DNA from: Geodermatophilus nigrescens
GTDB taxonomy: Bacteria > Actinomycetota > Actinomycetes > Mycobacteriales > Geodermatophilaceae
NCBI RefSeq assembly: GCF_900129495.1
Contig: NZ_FQVX01000003.1
Coordinates: forward strand, 372,001-436,000
Reading direction: 5' to 3'
Length of the DNA stretch: 64,000 nt
Shown here: in pieces, positions 34,949 through 43,383 of the stretch
Numbering within the stretch: position 1 is the stretch's first letter
How the letters are laid out: the number at the start of each line of letters is the position of its first letter
The notes under the pieces: generated by a model
Told to the model about the DNA's origin: nothing
Seen by the model: the letters and a program-made list of their open reading frames with translations, nothing else
Databases searched by the model: none
Translations under genes and position numbers: made by a program

Positions 34949-35625
34949 CGCGAGTGCTCGTGGTGGAGGACGAGGAGTCCTTCTCCGACGCGCTGTCCTA
35001 CATGCTCGGCCGTGAGGGCTTCGAGGCGGTCGTGGCCGCCACCGGGCCCGAGGCGCTGGCCGAGTTCGACCGCGCCGGAGCGGACATCGTCCTGCTCGAC
35101 CTCATGCTCCCGGGCCTGCCCGGCACCGAGGTCTGCCGGGCGCTGCGCTCCCGCAGCAACGTCCCGATCATCATGCTCACGGCCAAGGACTCCGAGGTCG
35201 ACAAGGTCGTGGGCCTCGAGCTCGGCGCCGACGACTACGTCACCAAGCCGTACTCGGCGCGCGAGCTCGTCGCCCGCATCCGCGCCGTGCTGCGCCGCCG
35301 CGGCGACGTCGACGCCCCCGTCGAGGGCGCGCTCGAGGCCGGCCCGGTGCGCATGGACGTCGAGCGGCACGTCGTCGCCGTCGACGGCGAGCAGGTGGCC
35401 CTGCCGCTCAAGGAGTTCGACCTGCTCGAGCTGCTGCTGCGCAACGCCGGGCGGGTGCTCACCCGCGGCCAGCTCATCGACCGCGTCTGGGGCTCGGACT
35501 ACGTGGGGGACACCAAGACCCTCGACGTCCACGTCAAGCGCCTGCGGGCCAAGATCGAGCCCGACCCGGCCAACCCCAAGCACCTGGTGACCGTCCGCGG
35601 CCTGGGCTACAAGTTCGAGCAGTGA
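34945..35625 (+). CDS. regX3: Response regulator RegX3
   Basis: 226 residues, OmpR family. Receiver: VLVVEDEESFSDALSYM with an acidic pair, phospho-acceptor Asp52 (VLLDLMLPG), Lys101 (YVTKPYS). DNA-binding domain: LPLKEFDLLELLLRNAGRVL, TKTLDVHVKRLRAKI, TVRGLGYKFE. It activates phosphate-scavenging genes and should bind the GTTCACC repeats at pstS and phoU. ATG 34945 overlaps senX3 (ATGA); the mycobacterial repeats found at this junction are absent. Two tandem copies of an intergenic repeat follow the stop. Confidence 0.95.
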   Translation: MTRVLVVEDEESFSDALSYMLGREGFEAVVAATGPEALAEFDRAGADIVLLDLMLPGLPGTEVCRALRSRSNVPIIMLTAKDSEVDKVVGLELGADDYVTKPYSARELVARIRAVLRRRGDVDAPVEGALEAGPVRMDVERHVVAVDGEQVALPLKEFDLLELLLRNAGRVLTRGQLIDRVWGSDYVGDTKTLDVHVKRLRAKIEPDPANPKHLVTVRGLGYKFEQ

Positions 35626-35630
35626 CGCGA

Positions 35631-35755
35631 TGACATCGTCGGCCTCCGGCCGACGGGCGCGGCCAGGAGGCGTCCCCCCGCTGCACTGAGCCGTTCCACG
35701 GCATCCCGGTCGGGAGCCTCCGGCCCCGCGACCGGTCCACCGTCCTCGCAGGGCG
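35631..35755 (+). repeat. Intergenic repeat element, copy B
   Basis: 125 bp directly after regX3. Hairpin GTCGGCC-TCC-GGCCGAC, then CGCGGCCAGG, CTGAGCC, GGTCGGGAGCCTCCGGCC, CCGCGACCGGTCC and CCTCGCAGGGCG. Its 3' half differs from copy C at only a few positions. Confidence 0.85.
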
Positions 35756-35880
35756 ATCACGTCGTCGGCCTACCGGCCGACACCGCGGCCAGGTGCCGTC
35801 CCGGCCTGCGCTGAGCCCTGCCACGGCGTGCCGGTCGGGAGCCTCCGGCCCCGCGACCGGTCCGCCGTCCTCGCAGGGCG
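35756..35880 (+). repeat. Intergenic repeat element, copy C
   Basis: 125 bp, joined head-to-tail to copy B without a gap. The hairpin is GTCGGCC-TACC-GGCCGAC; loop changes keep the arms intact in all three copies. The 5' half is closer to copy A (ACACCGCGGCCAGG) and the 3' half to copy B. Confidence 0.85.
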
Positions 35881-35935
35881 GCACCGGCGGGCACCGCGAC
35901 CACGCGTGGGCTCACCACGTGTCGCGCGTGCTCCC

Positions 35936-35979
35936 GTCAGCTCGGGGGTGGGTCCTGCGGACCCGCCACCCGAGCTGAC
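35936..35979. terminator. Bidirectional terminator
   Basis: GTCAGCTCGGG and GGTGGGTCC pair with GGACCCGCC and ACCCGAGCTGAC (one mismatch), leaving a three-base TGC loop. It separates regX3 and its repeats from the converging DUF3072 gene. Confidence 0.85.
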
Positions 35980-35988
35980 CGACCGGGG

Positions 35989-36210
35989 TCACTGGCCCCG
36001 GCCGGTCTCCTCCTGGAGCTCGTCGATCTTCTTCGACGCGTCGGCCTTCGTGATGTCCTCCGGCACGTCCTCGCCGGCCTGGCGGGCCAGCGTGTGCAGG
36101 TAGCTCTTCTGCGCGCCCGTGGCGGGCTCGTCGCCGGTCACCCAGTCCGACGGGTCCTTCTCCGCCGTGGGGTCGCCGGCCTGACCGGTGTTGACGTTCG
36201 ATTCGCTCAT
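35989..36210 (-). CDS. DUF3072 small protein
   Basis: 73 residues, acidic and soluble: an N-terminal disordered part (MSESNVNTGQAGD) and the DUF3072 core PSDWVTGDEPATGAQKSYL, LARQAGEDVPEDITKADASK, ELQEETGR, which looks like two short helices resembling the SAP/HeH type. Family function unknown; related small proteins are common in stress-tolerant actinobacteria. ATG 36210. It lies ten bases from the next minus-strand gene upstream, so the two may be cotranscribed. Confidence 0.88.
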   Translation of the reverse strand: MSESNVNTGQAGDPTAEKDPSDWVTGDEPATGAQKSYLHTLARQAGEDVPEDITKADASKKIDELQEETGRGQ

Positions 36211-36220
36211 GTGTTCGAGC

Positions 36221-36439
36221 CTAGGCGCGCGCGAGCTCCGGCGCAGGTCGAGCGGCCGCGGCGGCCGGCGCGGCCTCGCGGGACTCCCAGCGGCGGCCGG
36301 TCCGGTAGACGTGCACGCTGCCGCAGGAGGGGCACTCCACGGCCAGCGCGACGTGGGTCGGGTGGTTGGTGACCGATCGGATCCGCCGGTCGGCGACCAG
36401 CTCGTCGGCCCGGGTCACGGGGCAGGTGATCAGCAACAT
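36221..36439 (-). CDS. Small putative zinc-ribbon protein
   Basis: 72 residues from ATG 36439: MLLITCPVTRADELV, then VECPSCGSVHVYRTGRRW. Cys6, Cys36 and Cys39 with His43 could bind a zinc ion (CPxCG knuckle). The C-terminus is Ala/Arg-rich and disordered. Not assigned to a family I recognise; the first 50 residues look like a nucleic-acid- or protein-binding ribbon. It is divergent from the AraC-type regulator at 36521. Confidence 0.65.
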   Translation of the reverse strand: MLLITCPVTRADELVADRRIRSVTNHPTHVALAVECPSCGSVHVYRTGRRWESREAAPAAAAARPAPELARA

Positions 36440-36508
36440 GGGACGAGCGTGCTCCGGCCGATCCGCGCCGACGAGTGGCAGGGGTGACATGGACCGCGTC
36501 TTTCCTGC

Positions 36509-37522
36509 CATGATGTCGGCGTGACCGGAACCGACCGTCCCGTCGTCGTCAGCCTCCTCGCCGGGGACGGCGTCCTGGGCGCCTTCGGCCTGGGCGTCGC
36601 CGCGGAGGTCTTCGGCTACGACCACTCCCGCTTCGGCCTGCCGCGCTTCGACTTCGCGATCGTCAGCACCGCGCCGGGGGTGGTGCGCACCGACACGGGG
36701 CTCGCCGTCCACGCCGAGCACGGCCTCGAGCGGCTCGCGGTCTCCGACGTCGTCCTGGTCACCGCCTGGGAGAAGTTGTCGAAGCCGGTGCCGGACGAGG
36801 TCCTCGAGGCGCTGCGCGCCGTGCACGCCCGCGGCGGCCAGATCATCAGCCACTGCACGGGCGCGTTCGTCGTCGCGTCGGCCGGGCTGCTCGACGGGAA
36901 GCGGGCCACCACCCACTGGCGCTACGCGGGCGAGCTCGCCGCCCGGTACCCGGCGGTCGACGTCGACCCGCGCGTCCTCTACGTCGACGAGGGGACCCTG
37001 ATCACCGGTGCCGGCACGGCCGCCGGCGTCGACGCGCTGCTGCACTTCGTGCGCCGCGAGTGGGGCTCGGCGGCGGCCAACGCGCTGGCCCGCGAGATGG
37101 TCGTGCCGCCGCACCGCGACGGGGGCCAGGCCCAGTACATCGACGAGCCCGTCGCCCGCTGCGAGGACGACCTGCTGGGCCTCGTCCTCGACTGGGCCCG
37201 CGCGCACCTCGCCGAGGACATCAGCGTCGAGGTCCTCGCCCGGCGTGCGCTCATGAGCCCGCGCAGCTTCGCCCGCCGGTTCAAGGCCACCACGGGGACG
37301 ACGCCGCACGCGTGGCTGCTCGCCCAGCGCCTCGCCGCGGCCGAGACGCTGCTCGAGGAGAGCGACGCCCCGGTCGAGGAGATCGCCCGGCTCGTCGGCT
37401 TCGGCACCGCGGCCGGCTTCCGCGAGCAGTTCGGCCGCCGCCGGGGCGTCTCCCCGAGGGCCTACCGGCAGACCTTCCGCGCCGCGGCCCTGGTGCCGGT
37501 CAGCGAGGGCTCGGCCGCCTGA
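36509..37522 (+). CDS. GlxA-type AraC family regulator
   Basis: 333 residues from GTG 36521 (the CDS proper is 36521-37522). N-terminal DJ-1/PfpI-like domain (about 5-185) with the nucleophile-elbow Cys in QIISHCTGAFVVASAGLL, and a C-terminal AraC domain with two helix-turn-helix units (about 225-320: SVEVLARRALMSPRSFARRF and PVEEIARLVGFGTAAGFREQ). GlxA/FtrA members control amino-acid or amine catabolism; the ligand here is unknown. CATGAT (36509-36514) ends six bases before the GTG, so it may be leaderless. Confidence 0.9.
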   Translation, partial: HDVGVTGTDRPVVVSLLAGDGVLGAFGLGVAAEVFGYDHSRFGLPRFDFAIVSTAPGVVRTDTGLAVHAEHGLERLAVSDVVLVTAWEKLSKPVPDEVLEALRAVHARGGQIISHCTGAFVVASAGLLDGKRATTHWRYAGELAARYPAVDVDPRVLYVDEGTLITGAGTAAGVDALLHFVRREWGSAAANALAREMVVPPHRDGGQAQYIDEPVARCEDDLLGLVLDWARAHLAEDISVEVLARRALMSPRSFARRFKATTGTTPHAWLLAQRLAAAETLLEESDAPVEEIARLVGFGTAAGFREQFGRRRGVSPRAYRQTFRAAALVPVSEGSAA

Positions 37523-37535
37523 GGGCGGGGGAGGG

Positions 37536-38399
37536 TCAGACCGGGATCGGCCGGGCGACGCCCACCAGGCTGTCCAGCCGGCCGGCGTTGCTCGGCGCGA
37601 GCGGGCTGCGCACCACCTGCGTCAGGGCGAAGCCGGCGCGCGCCAGCACCATCGCGTGCGTGCGCGGGGTGAAGTGCCAGATGTGCTCGGCGGGCTTGAG
37701 CGTCCACCAGCGGGTGCCCAGCAGCCGCGCCGGCAGTGACGACACGTAGGGCGTGGAGAACAGCACGACGCCGTCCTCGGCCACCAGCGAGCGCGCCGTC
37801 CGCCAGAAGTCGAGCGGGTCGGGCACGTGCTCGACGGTGTCCCAGGCGCAGACGACGTCGAAGCCCGGGGTCAGCGGCGCGTCGGCGAGCTGGCCGCAGA
37901 AGACGTCGAGGCCGAGCGCGTCCACCGCGTGCTGCGCGCCGGTGCGGGAGAGCTCCACGCCGCTGGCCGTCCAGCCGGCGCGGCGCGCGGCGTCGAGGAA
38001 CAGCCCGTAGCCGGCGCCGACCTCGAGCAGCCGGCCCCCGGCGGCGCGACCGCGCACCCGGTCGAGCAGGGCGAGCCGGCCCGCCGTCCAGGTGCGCTGC
38101 AGGACCATCGCCGGGTCGAACCGCCCCGTCTCCTGCGCCCCGCCGTCGGCGGACCCACCGTCGACCGCACCGCCGTAGACGCCGCCCTCGAAGTAGCCGA
38201 CGTCGTCGTAGAGGCGCTGCAGGGCCTCCGGGCGCAGCCGCGGGCTGACGAACACCAGGCCGCAGGACGGGCAGCGGACGACGCCGAAGGGCGCCAGGTC
38301 GTGCACGAGCCGGCCGCGGACGCCGCAGAGGCAGCAGTCGACCTCCTCGGTGTCCTCGGCCGTCCAGGTCGGCGGGGGAGGGGTCACCGGGGCAGCCAC
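37536..38399 (-). CDS. Class I SAM-dependent methyltransferase with N-terminal zinc motif
   Basis: 287 residues. An N-terminal Cys cluster (VDCCLCGVRGRLVHD and VVRCPSCGLVFVSPRLRP) forms a likely zinc ribbon, followed by a methyltransferase domain: RLLEVGAGYGLFLDAARRAG (motif I), WTASGVELS, FDVVCAWDTVEHVPDPLDFW and FSTPYVSSLPARLLG. The layout resembles sugar- or polyketide-modifying methyltransferases with a zinc-binding head. GTG 38399 is six bases from the MFS-TMK stop, so they are cotranscribed. Substrate unknown. Confidence 0.87.
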   Translation of the reverse strand: MAAPVTPPPPTWTAEDTEEVDCCLCGVRGRLVHDLAPFGVVRCPSCGLVFVSPRLRPEALQRLYDDVGYFEGGVYGGAVDGGSADGGAQETGRFDPAMVLQRTWTAGRLALLDRVRGRAAGGRLLEVGAGYGLFLDAARRAGWTASGVELSRTGAQHAVDALGLDVFCGQLADAPLTPGFDVVCAWDTVEHVPDPLDFWRTARSLVAEDGVVLFSTPYVSSLPARLLGTRWWTLKPAEHIWHFTPRTHAMVLARAGFALTQVVRSPLAPSNAGRLDSLVGVARPIPV

Positions 38400-38404
38400 G
38401 GCGG

Positions 38405-40621
38405 TCAGCGTACGGAGCCTCCGGGCACGGTCCCGGTACCGGTCCGGCCCGCGCCGACCGGCGCGTCGGCCGGGCCGCTCGCGCCGTCGGAGGCGTCCGC
38501 GGGGGCCGGGGTACCGCTCTCGGGGTAGCGCTGGGCCAGCAGCGTGCCCAGGCGGCGCCGCACCGCGGCCGACACCAGCCCGTCGCCGTCGTGCGGCGCG
38601 TCGGCGTCGAGCAGCTCGCCGGGGACGACGACGTAGCGGTCGGGCGCGGCGTCGGCCCGGGCGAGGAACCCCGCGCGCACGGCGTCGGCGTCGGCACCGT
38701 CGGGCCCGGCGGTGACCGGCGAGTCGACGAGCACGGTCAGGTCGGGCAGCAGGCCGCGGGTGGCCCACAGCGACGTGCGCAGGATGCGGTCGGCGTCGAG
38801 GCCCTGGCCGGCCCCGTGGAAGGCCATCGAGGTGTCCACGTAGTGGTTGCACACCACGATCTCGCGCCGCTGCAGCGCCGGGCGGATGACCGTGGCCACG
38901 TGCTCGGCGCGGTCGGCGGCGGCCAGCAGCGCCGCGGTGTAGGCCGCCACCGGGCGGCCCTCGTCGTCGGTGACCGTGCGGCCGTCCGTCGCCGTGCGGC
39001 CGTCGGCGGGCGGCGAGGCCGGCGGGAACAGCAGCCCGCGCACCTGGCGGCCGAGCGCGGTGTCGCTGGGCTCGTGCGTGGTGACCACCGGGCGGTCGTC
39101 CGCGCGCAGCACGCGGGCGAGGTCGGCGGTGTAGCGGCGGGTGAGGTCGCGGTCGGCGCCCTCGACGACGACGAACAGGCCCACCCCGCTGGAGGACGCC
39201 GACAGCAGGTCCGAGCTGCCCCACAGCAGCCGGAACACGTCGCGGGCCCGCGTGCCGGGGCGCCCGCGCGGCGCCACCTGCCGGACGGCGTAGGCGCTGA
39301 CCCCGAGCGCGAGCAGCGCGCCGACCAGCAGCGTCAGGCCCGGGCCGCTGACGGTGAACCGCAGCTCGCCGACGTTCAGCTCGTGCGAGCCGAGCAGCCC
39401 GGCGAGGCCGGGGCCGACGGCGACGGCGAGCAGCAGCTCGATGCGCACCGAGGAGAAGACGAAGGCGAACACCCGCCCGCGCAGCCGGTCCTCGACCTCG
39501 AAGCCGATCAGGGTGTAGCCGATGATCCAGGAGACGCCGGCGAAGAGGCCGACGAGGAACGCCGCGGCCGCGGCCAGCACGAACTCCTGCAGCAGCGACA
39601 TCGCGAGCAGCGCCAGGCCGGCCAGGCCGATGGAGCGGGCGAACAGGGTGCGCCGGGGGATGGTCGGCAGGATCCGCGGGCCGACCAGCATGCCCATCGC
39701 CAGGCCCGTGAAGACGACGCCGAAGAGGATGCCGTAGCCCGCGGCACCGGCGTCGAGGGTGACGACGTAGAGCTGGGCGACGCCGACCGTCAGCCCGCCC
39801 GCGCCGAAGGCCCCGATGACGCCGACGTAGAGCGCACGCATGAGCGGCTGCCCGCGCAGGAAGGACACGCCCTCGACGACGAGGGAGAAGACGTTCGCCG
39901 GTGCCTCGCGGTCGACCTGCGTGGCCGGTATCAGCGCCCGCGACAGCAGCACGATGCCCGCCGACAGCGCGAAGGTCAGCGAGTTGAACACCAGCGCGAC
40001 GACGATCGCCGTCCGGGTGTCGCCGGCCTCCCCGCCCGGGAACACCCGCGAGACGGTGGACAGCAGGGCGAACAGCAGCGCGGCGACGGGCACCGACCCG
40101 TACACGCTGAACAGCGACACCTGGTTCGCGGTCGCCAGCCGCTCGCGCGGGACGATGGCCACCCAGTTGGCCTGCTTGGCCGGGTTGGTGAACAGGCCGA
40201 CGGCCTCGACCAGGAACTGCGCGACGTACAGCCAGGTCAGCTCGTAGCTCAGCGCGATGGAGAGGTACAGGCCGCAGGCGAGCAGGTCGCCGACGATGAC
40301 GGTGGTGCGGCGGTCGAGCCGGTCGGCCAGGGCACCGGCGATCGGGCCGAGGAGCAGGTCGGGCAGCAGCCGGACGAGGATGACGCCGGAGATGGCGACG
40401 CCCTGCACCGCCGTCGACTCGTCGCGGGTGAGCTGCTGGGCCATCGCGGTGGTGGCGAGCAGGCCCAGCCAGTCGCCGAGGCTGGAGACGGCGATCGCCG
40501 CCCACATGCGCCGGAAGACCGGGATCCGCAGCAGCGCGACCAGCGCGTTGTCGGTGCCCCGACCGGTCGCCGACGACCCGGGCCCGTGCGTGCCCGGGCT
40601 CGCCGCATGTCCGTCGCTCAC
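38405..40621 (-). CDS. MFS transporter fused to a thymidylate kinase-like domain
   Basis: 738 residues. Residues about 25-450 are a 12-helix MFS domain (VALLRIPVFRRMWAAIAVSS, LVRLLPDLLLGPIAGALADR, FTNPAKQANWVAIVPRERLA). Residues about 480-720 align with dTMP kinase (LLAAADRAEHVATVIRPALQ, WATRGLLPDLTVLVDSP), a fusion known in other actinobacteria. The catalytic parts are degraded: the P-loop GxGKST is replaced by EGADRDLTRRY without the Lys, DRY is NHY and REPG is HEPS. Phosphoryl transfer is therefore unlikely; the domain may bind a nucleotide or regulate transport. GTG 40621 has AGG at a proper distance; an ATG at 40696 is the alternative. Confidence 0.88.
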   Translation of the reverse strand: MSDGHAASPGTHGPGSSATGRGTDNALVALLRIPVFRRMWAAIAVSSLGDWLGLLATTAMAQQLTRDESTAVQGVAISGVILVRLLPDLLLGPIAGALADRLDRRTTVIVGDLLACGLYLSIALSYELTWLYVAQFLVEAVGLFTNPAKQANWVAIVPRERLATANQVSLFSVYGSVPVAALLFALLSTVSRVFPGGEAGDTRTAIVVALVFNSLTFALSAGIVLLSRALIPATQVDREAPANVFSLVVEGVSFLRGQPLMRALYVGVIGAFGAGGLTVGVAQLYVVTLDAGAAGYGILFGVVFTGLAMGMLVGPRILPTIPRRTLFARSIGLAGLALLAMSLLQEFVLAAAAAFLVGLFAGVSWIIGYTLIGFEVEDRLRGRVFAFVFSSVRIELLLAVAVGPGLAGLLGSHELNVGELRFTVSGPGLTLLVGALLALGVSAYAVRQVAPRGRPGTRARDVFRLLWGSSDLLSASSSGVGLFVVVEGADRDLTRRYTADLARVLRADDRPVVTTHEPSDTALGRQVRGLLFPPASPPADGRTATDGRTVTDDEGRPVAAYTAALLAAADRAEHVATVIRPALQRREIVVCNHYVDTSMAFHGAGQGLDADRILRTSLWATRGLLPDLTVLVDSPVTAGPDGADADAVRAGFLARADAAPDRYVVVPGELLDADAPHDGDGLVSAAVRRRLGTLLAQRYPESGTPAPADASDGASGPADAPVGAGRTGTGTVPGGSVR

Positions 40622-40714
40622 AGTCCTCGCCGTCCGGTCGTCGCGGTCGTCCTCCGCAGGGTAGTGGCGGACCGTGATCGTCAGGCCCCGCCGCACCCGG
40701 ACGGGCGAGCGGTC

Positions 40715-41545
40715 TCAGGCTCCCGGCCGCCGGGGGAGGAGCGTCAGCGGCACCGGCGCGGGGCTGGCTGGGTGCGGCGCGACGAGCCCCTGGTCCAGCC
40801 GCGCCTCGGTGAGCCGGCGCAGCTCGGCGTAGGCGTCGGGGCCGACCAGCGCGGTCAGCTCGGCGGCGTAGGTGAGGACCAGCGGCTCGGGGGAGACGTG
40901 CGCGGCGGGGGAGCCGGTGCACCACCAGTGCAGGTCGGCGCCGCCCGGGCCCCAGCCCCGGCGGTCGAACTCGCCGATGGTGCTCACCAGGACGGTGCTG
41001 CCGTCGCCCCGCTCGACCTCCTCCTGCTCGCGGCGCACCGGCAGCTGCCAGCAGACGTCGGGCTTGGTGAGCAGCGGGTGCAGGTCCTCGCGCAGGGCCA
41101 TGCGGTGCAGCGCGCAGCCGGTGCCGCCGGCGAAGCCGGGCCGGTTGAGGAAGACGCAGGCGCCGTCGACCAGGCGGGTGCGCAGGGAACGGACGCCGCC
41201 CTCCCCGGGGGCCTCGTCGGCGGCGCCGTCGTCGGCGTCGTCCTCCTCGGTCCACGCTCCGCGGCCGACGGGGGCGAGCTGCCAGTCGTCGTCGGTGAGG
41301 TCGGCGACGGCGGCGGTCACCCGGGCGAGGTCGTCCTCGTCGCTGAAGAAGGCGCCGTGACTGCAGCAGCCGTCGTCGGCCCGGCCGGGGACGACGCCGG
41401 CGCAACCGCGGCCGAAGACGCAGGTCCAGGCCGAGGACAGCCAGGTCAGGTCGGCGCGGACGCGGTGCCGCGGGTCGGCCGGGTCGGGGAACTCCACCCA
41501 CTCGCGGGCGAAGTCGGGGTCGACCTCGGGCGGCACGTCCTGCAC
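40715..41545 (-). CDS. Conserved Cys-rich protein (Rv0495c type)
   Basis: 276 residues. A cluster of Cys residues near the N-terminus (C42, C48, C60, C61 in [13 protein letters not shown] and [14 protein letters not shown]) and further Cys at about 129, 143 and 163 ([24 protein letters not shown]) suggest metal or Fe-S binding, as in the YkgJ/DUF3109-like group. It is the neighbour of ppx, as Rv0495c is of Rv0496. ATG 41545 is divergent from ppx with 75 bases between. Function unproven. Confidence 0.8.
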   Translation of the reverse strand: MQDVPPEVDPDFAREWVEFPDPADPRHRVRADLTWLSSAWTCVFGRGCAGVVPGRADDGCCSHGAFFSDEDDLARVTAAVADLTDDDWQLAPVGRGAWTEEDDADDGAADEAPGEGGVRSLRTRLVDGACVFLNRPGFAGGTGCALHRMALREDLHPLLTKPDVCWQLPVRREQEEVERGDGSTVLVSTIGEFDRRGWGPGGADLHWWCTGSPAAHVSPEPLVLTYAAELTALVGPDAYAELRRLTEARLDQGLVAPHPASPAPVPLTLLPRRPGA

Positions 41546-41607
41546 CCGATCAGGCTAGGTCGGCTCCCGCGGTCGGCCCGCCGCGGGCCCGCGGGGGGCC
41601 CGCCCGG

Positions 41608-42565
41608 CAGACTGGTGCCCATGCGGCTCGGGGTGCTGGACGTCGGCTCGAACACCGTGCACCTGCTGGTGGTCGACGCCCACCGCGGCGCGGAGCCCAC
41701 CGCGCAGCACGACGACCGCTGGCTGCTGCGCCTCTCCGAGCACGTCGGCGCCGACGACGTGCTGTCCAAGGAGGGCGAGAAGGCGCTGGTCAAGGCCGTG
41801 CAGAAGGCCTGCGACCAGGCGGAGAAGGAGAAGTGCGACGAGGTCCTCGCGCTGGTCACCTCCGCCATCCGCGAGGCGCGCAACGGCATGGAGGTGCTGG
41901 ACCGGGTCCGCTCGCGCACCGGCGTCGACCTGCAGGTGACCAGTGGGGAGGAGGAGGCGCGGCTGACCTTCCTCGCCGTCCGCCGCTGGTACGGGTGGAG
42001 CGCCGGGCGGCTGCTGGTCCTCGACATCGGCGGCGGCTCGCTGGAACTGGCGACGGGCACCGACGAGGACCCCGACGTGGCGCTGTCGGTGCCGCTGGGT
42101 GCCGGCCGGATGACCCGCCGCTTCCTGCCCGAGGCCGCGACCGGCGGCCGTCCCGACCTCGCCGCCCTCAACGCGCTGCGCGAGCACGCCTCCGACGTGC
42201 TGCGGCCGGCGGCGAAGAAGCTGCGCGCGGCCGGGCCGCCGGACCTGGTGGCCGCGACGAGCAAGACGTTCCGCACGCTCGCCCGGCTCACCGGCGCGGC
42301 GCCCTACTCGGCGGGGCTGCGGGTGCCGCGGGAGCTCAGCGCCGACGGGCTGGGCCAGCTGATCGGCTTCGTCTCCCGCATCGAGTCCCGCGCGCTGGCC
42401 GAGCTGCGCGGCGTGTCGCCCGACCGCGCGCACCAGGTGCCCGCCGGTGCCGTGGTGGCGCAGGCCGCCATGCAGGCTCTGGATCTACCCTCCGTGCGGA
42501 TCTGCCCGTGGGCCCTGCGGGAGGGCGTCATCCTCCGGCGGCTCGACACCCTGGGAGGCGCGTGA
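41608..42565 (+). CDS. ppx: Exopolyphosphatase/pppGpp phosphatase (Ppx/GppA)
   Basis: 314 residues from ATG 41621 (the CDS proper is 41621-42565). Actin-like fold: GVLDVGSNTVHLLVVD (phosphate 1), GEEEARLTFLAVRRW, LVLDIGGGSLELATG (phosphate 2) and TSKTFRTLARLTG. It hydrolyses inorganic polyphosphate or pppGpp; the short length matches mycobacterial Ppx1 (Rv0496). CAGACT (41608-41613) ends seven bases before the ATG. The stop overlaps the next start (TGATG). The link to phosphate control (phoU, regX3) is only by theme. Confidence 0.93.
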
Positions 42566-43359
42566 TGTCACAGCCCGGTCCGGAGACCGGTGGCCGGCCG
42601 CTGGCCGACATCCTGCGCGAGGCGGGCATCGAGGCACCCCGCAGCGCCCGGCGCCGCCGCGGCGACACCGGTGACATCCCGGTCAAGCAGCGCCAGCGCG
42701 AGCCCGACACCGACGGCGGCCGCCCCAACCCCGGCCGGCGGGCCAGCGACACGGGCCGGGTCTCGGACACGGGCCGCGTCTCCGACACCGGCCGGGTGTC
42801 GGACACCGGGCGGGTCTCCGACACCGGCCGCGACACCGGCCGGAGGCGGGAGGCCGTCCGCCCGGCCCGTGACGCCGACCGGGACACCGGGCGCAGCGCC
42901 CCGGCGAAGGCCGGCCGCGGACCCGACGGCCCGACGACGGCCGCCATCCCCGGTCTCGGCGGGCCCTCGCGCAAGCCCGGCGTCCCCGGCGCCTCCGACC
43001 CGGCACCCGCCACCGGCCCGATCCCGGTGACCCGGCCCGGCGAGACCGACGTCCTCGACGAGCCGCTCGGCGCCAAGGAGGGCGCGCTCGCCTGGCTGCG
43101 CTTCGCCGGCGAGCTGGTGCTGGCCCTCGCCGCCGGCGTCGGCATCTACTTCCTGTCCACCGTCGTCTGGGAGCAGCTGCCCCAGGTCGCCGTGGTGCTC
43201 GCCCCGCTCGCGGTGACCGCCCTGGTCGCCGGCGTCGGCGCCTGGCGCAGCCGCACCGGCCGGGAGCCGGTGGGGCCGAAGGTGGTCGCCGTCCTCGTCT
43301 TCGCCGGGACGCTGCTCACCATCGCCCCGGCCGCCGGGCTGCTCGCCGCCGCCTCCTGA
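42565..43359 (+). CDS. Membrane protein with SDTGR repeats (Rv0497 position)
   Basis: 264 residues. The first 170 are charged and disordered and include tandem VSDTGR hexapeptides (residues about 61-93). A C-terminal pair of membrane segments follows (about 180-203 and 210-228, then 240-262). It starts with GRPLADILREAGIEAP, a short conserved helix. ATG 42565 overlaps the ppx stop. It corresponds in position to Rv0497, a conserved membrane protein with a Pro/Arg-rich head. The Arg-rich head could bind polyphosphate or acidic lipid, but this is speculation. Confidence 0.82.
   Translation: MSQPGPETGGRPLADILREAGIEAPRSARRRRGDTGDIPVKQRQREPDTDGGRPNPGRRASDTGRVSDTGRVSDTGRVSDTGRVSDTGRDTGRRREAVRPARDADRDTGRSAPAKAGRGPDGPTTAAIPGLGGPSRKPGVPGASDPAPATGPIPVTRPGETDVLDEPLGAKEGALAWLRFAGELVLALAAGVGIYFLSTVVWEQLPQVAVVLAPLAVTALVAGVGAWRSRTGREPVGPKVVAVLVFAGTLLTIAPAAGLLAAAS
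42745..42843 (+). repeat. 18-bp tandem repeats coding for VSDTGR
   Basis: Four complete 18-bp units (42760-42831) flanked by partial units (42745-42759 and 42832-42843). Third positions vary (ACG/ACC, GTC/GTG, TCG/TCC), so the peptide is kept while the DNA drifts. Confidence 0.9.
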
Positions 43360-43383
43360 CGGGGCGAGCGGCCCGGCCGGGGC

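Noticed and set aside
37536-41501. A 1,321-codon open frame on the minus strand
   Set aside because: Only its last ~287 codons are a real gene (methyltransferase). The rest is an Arg/Ala/Pro-rich frame opposite or offset to the MFS-kinase gene, as expected at this GC content.
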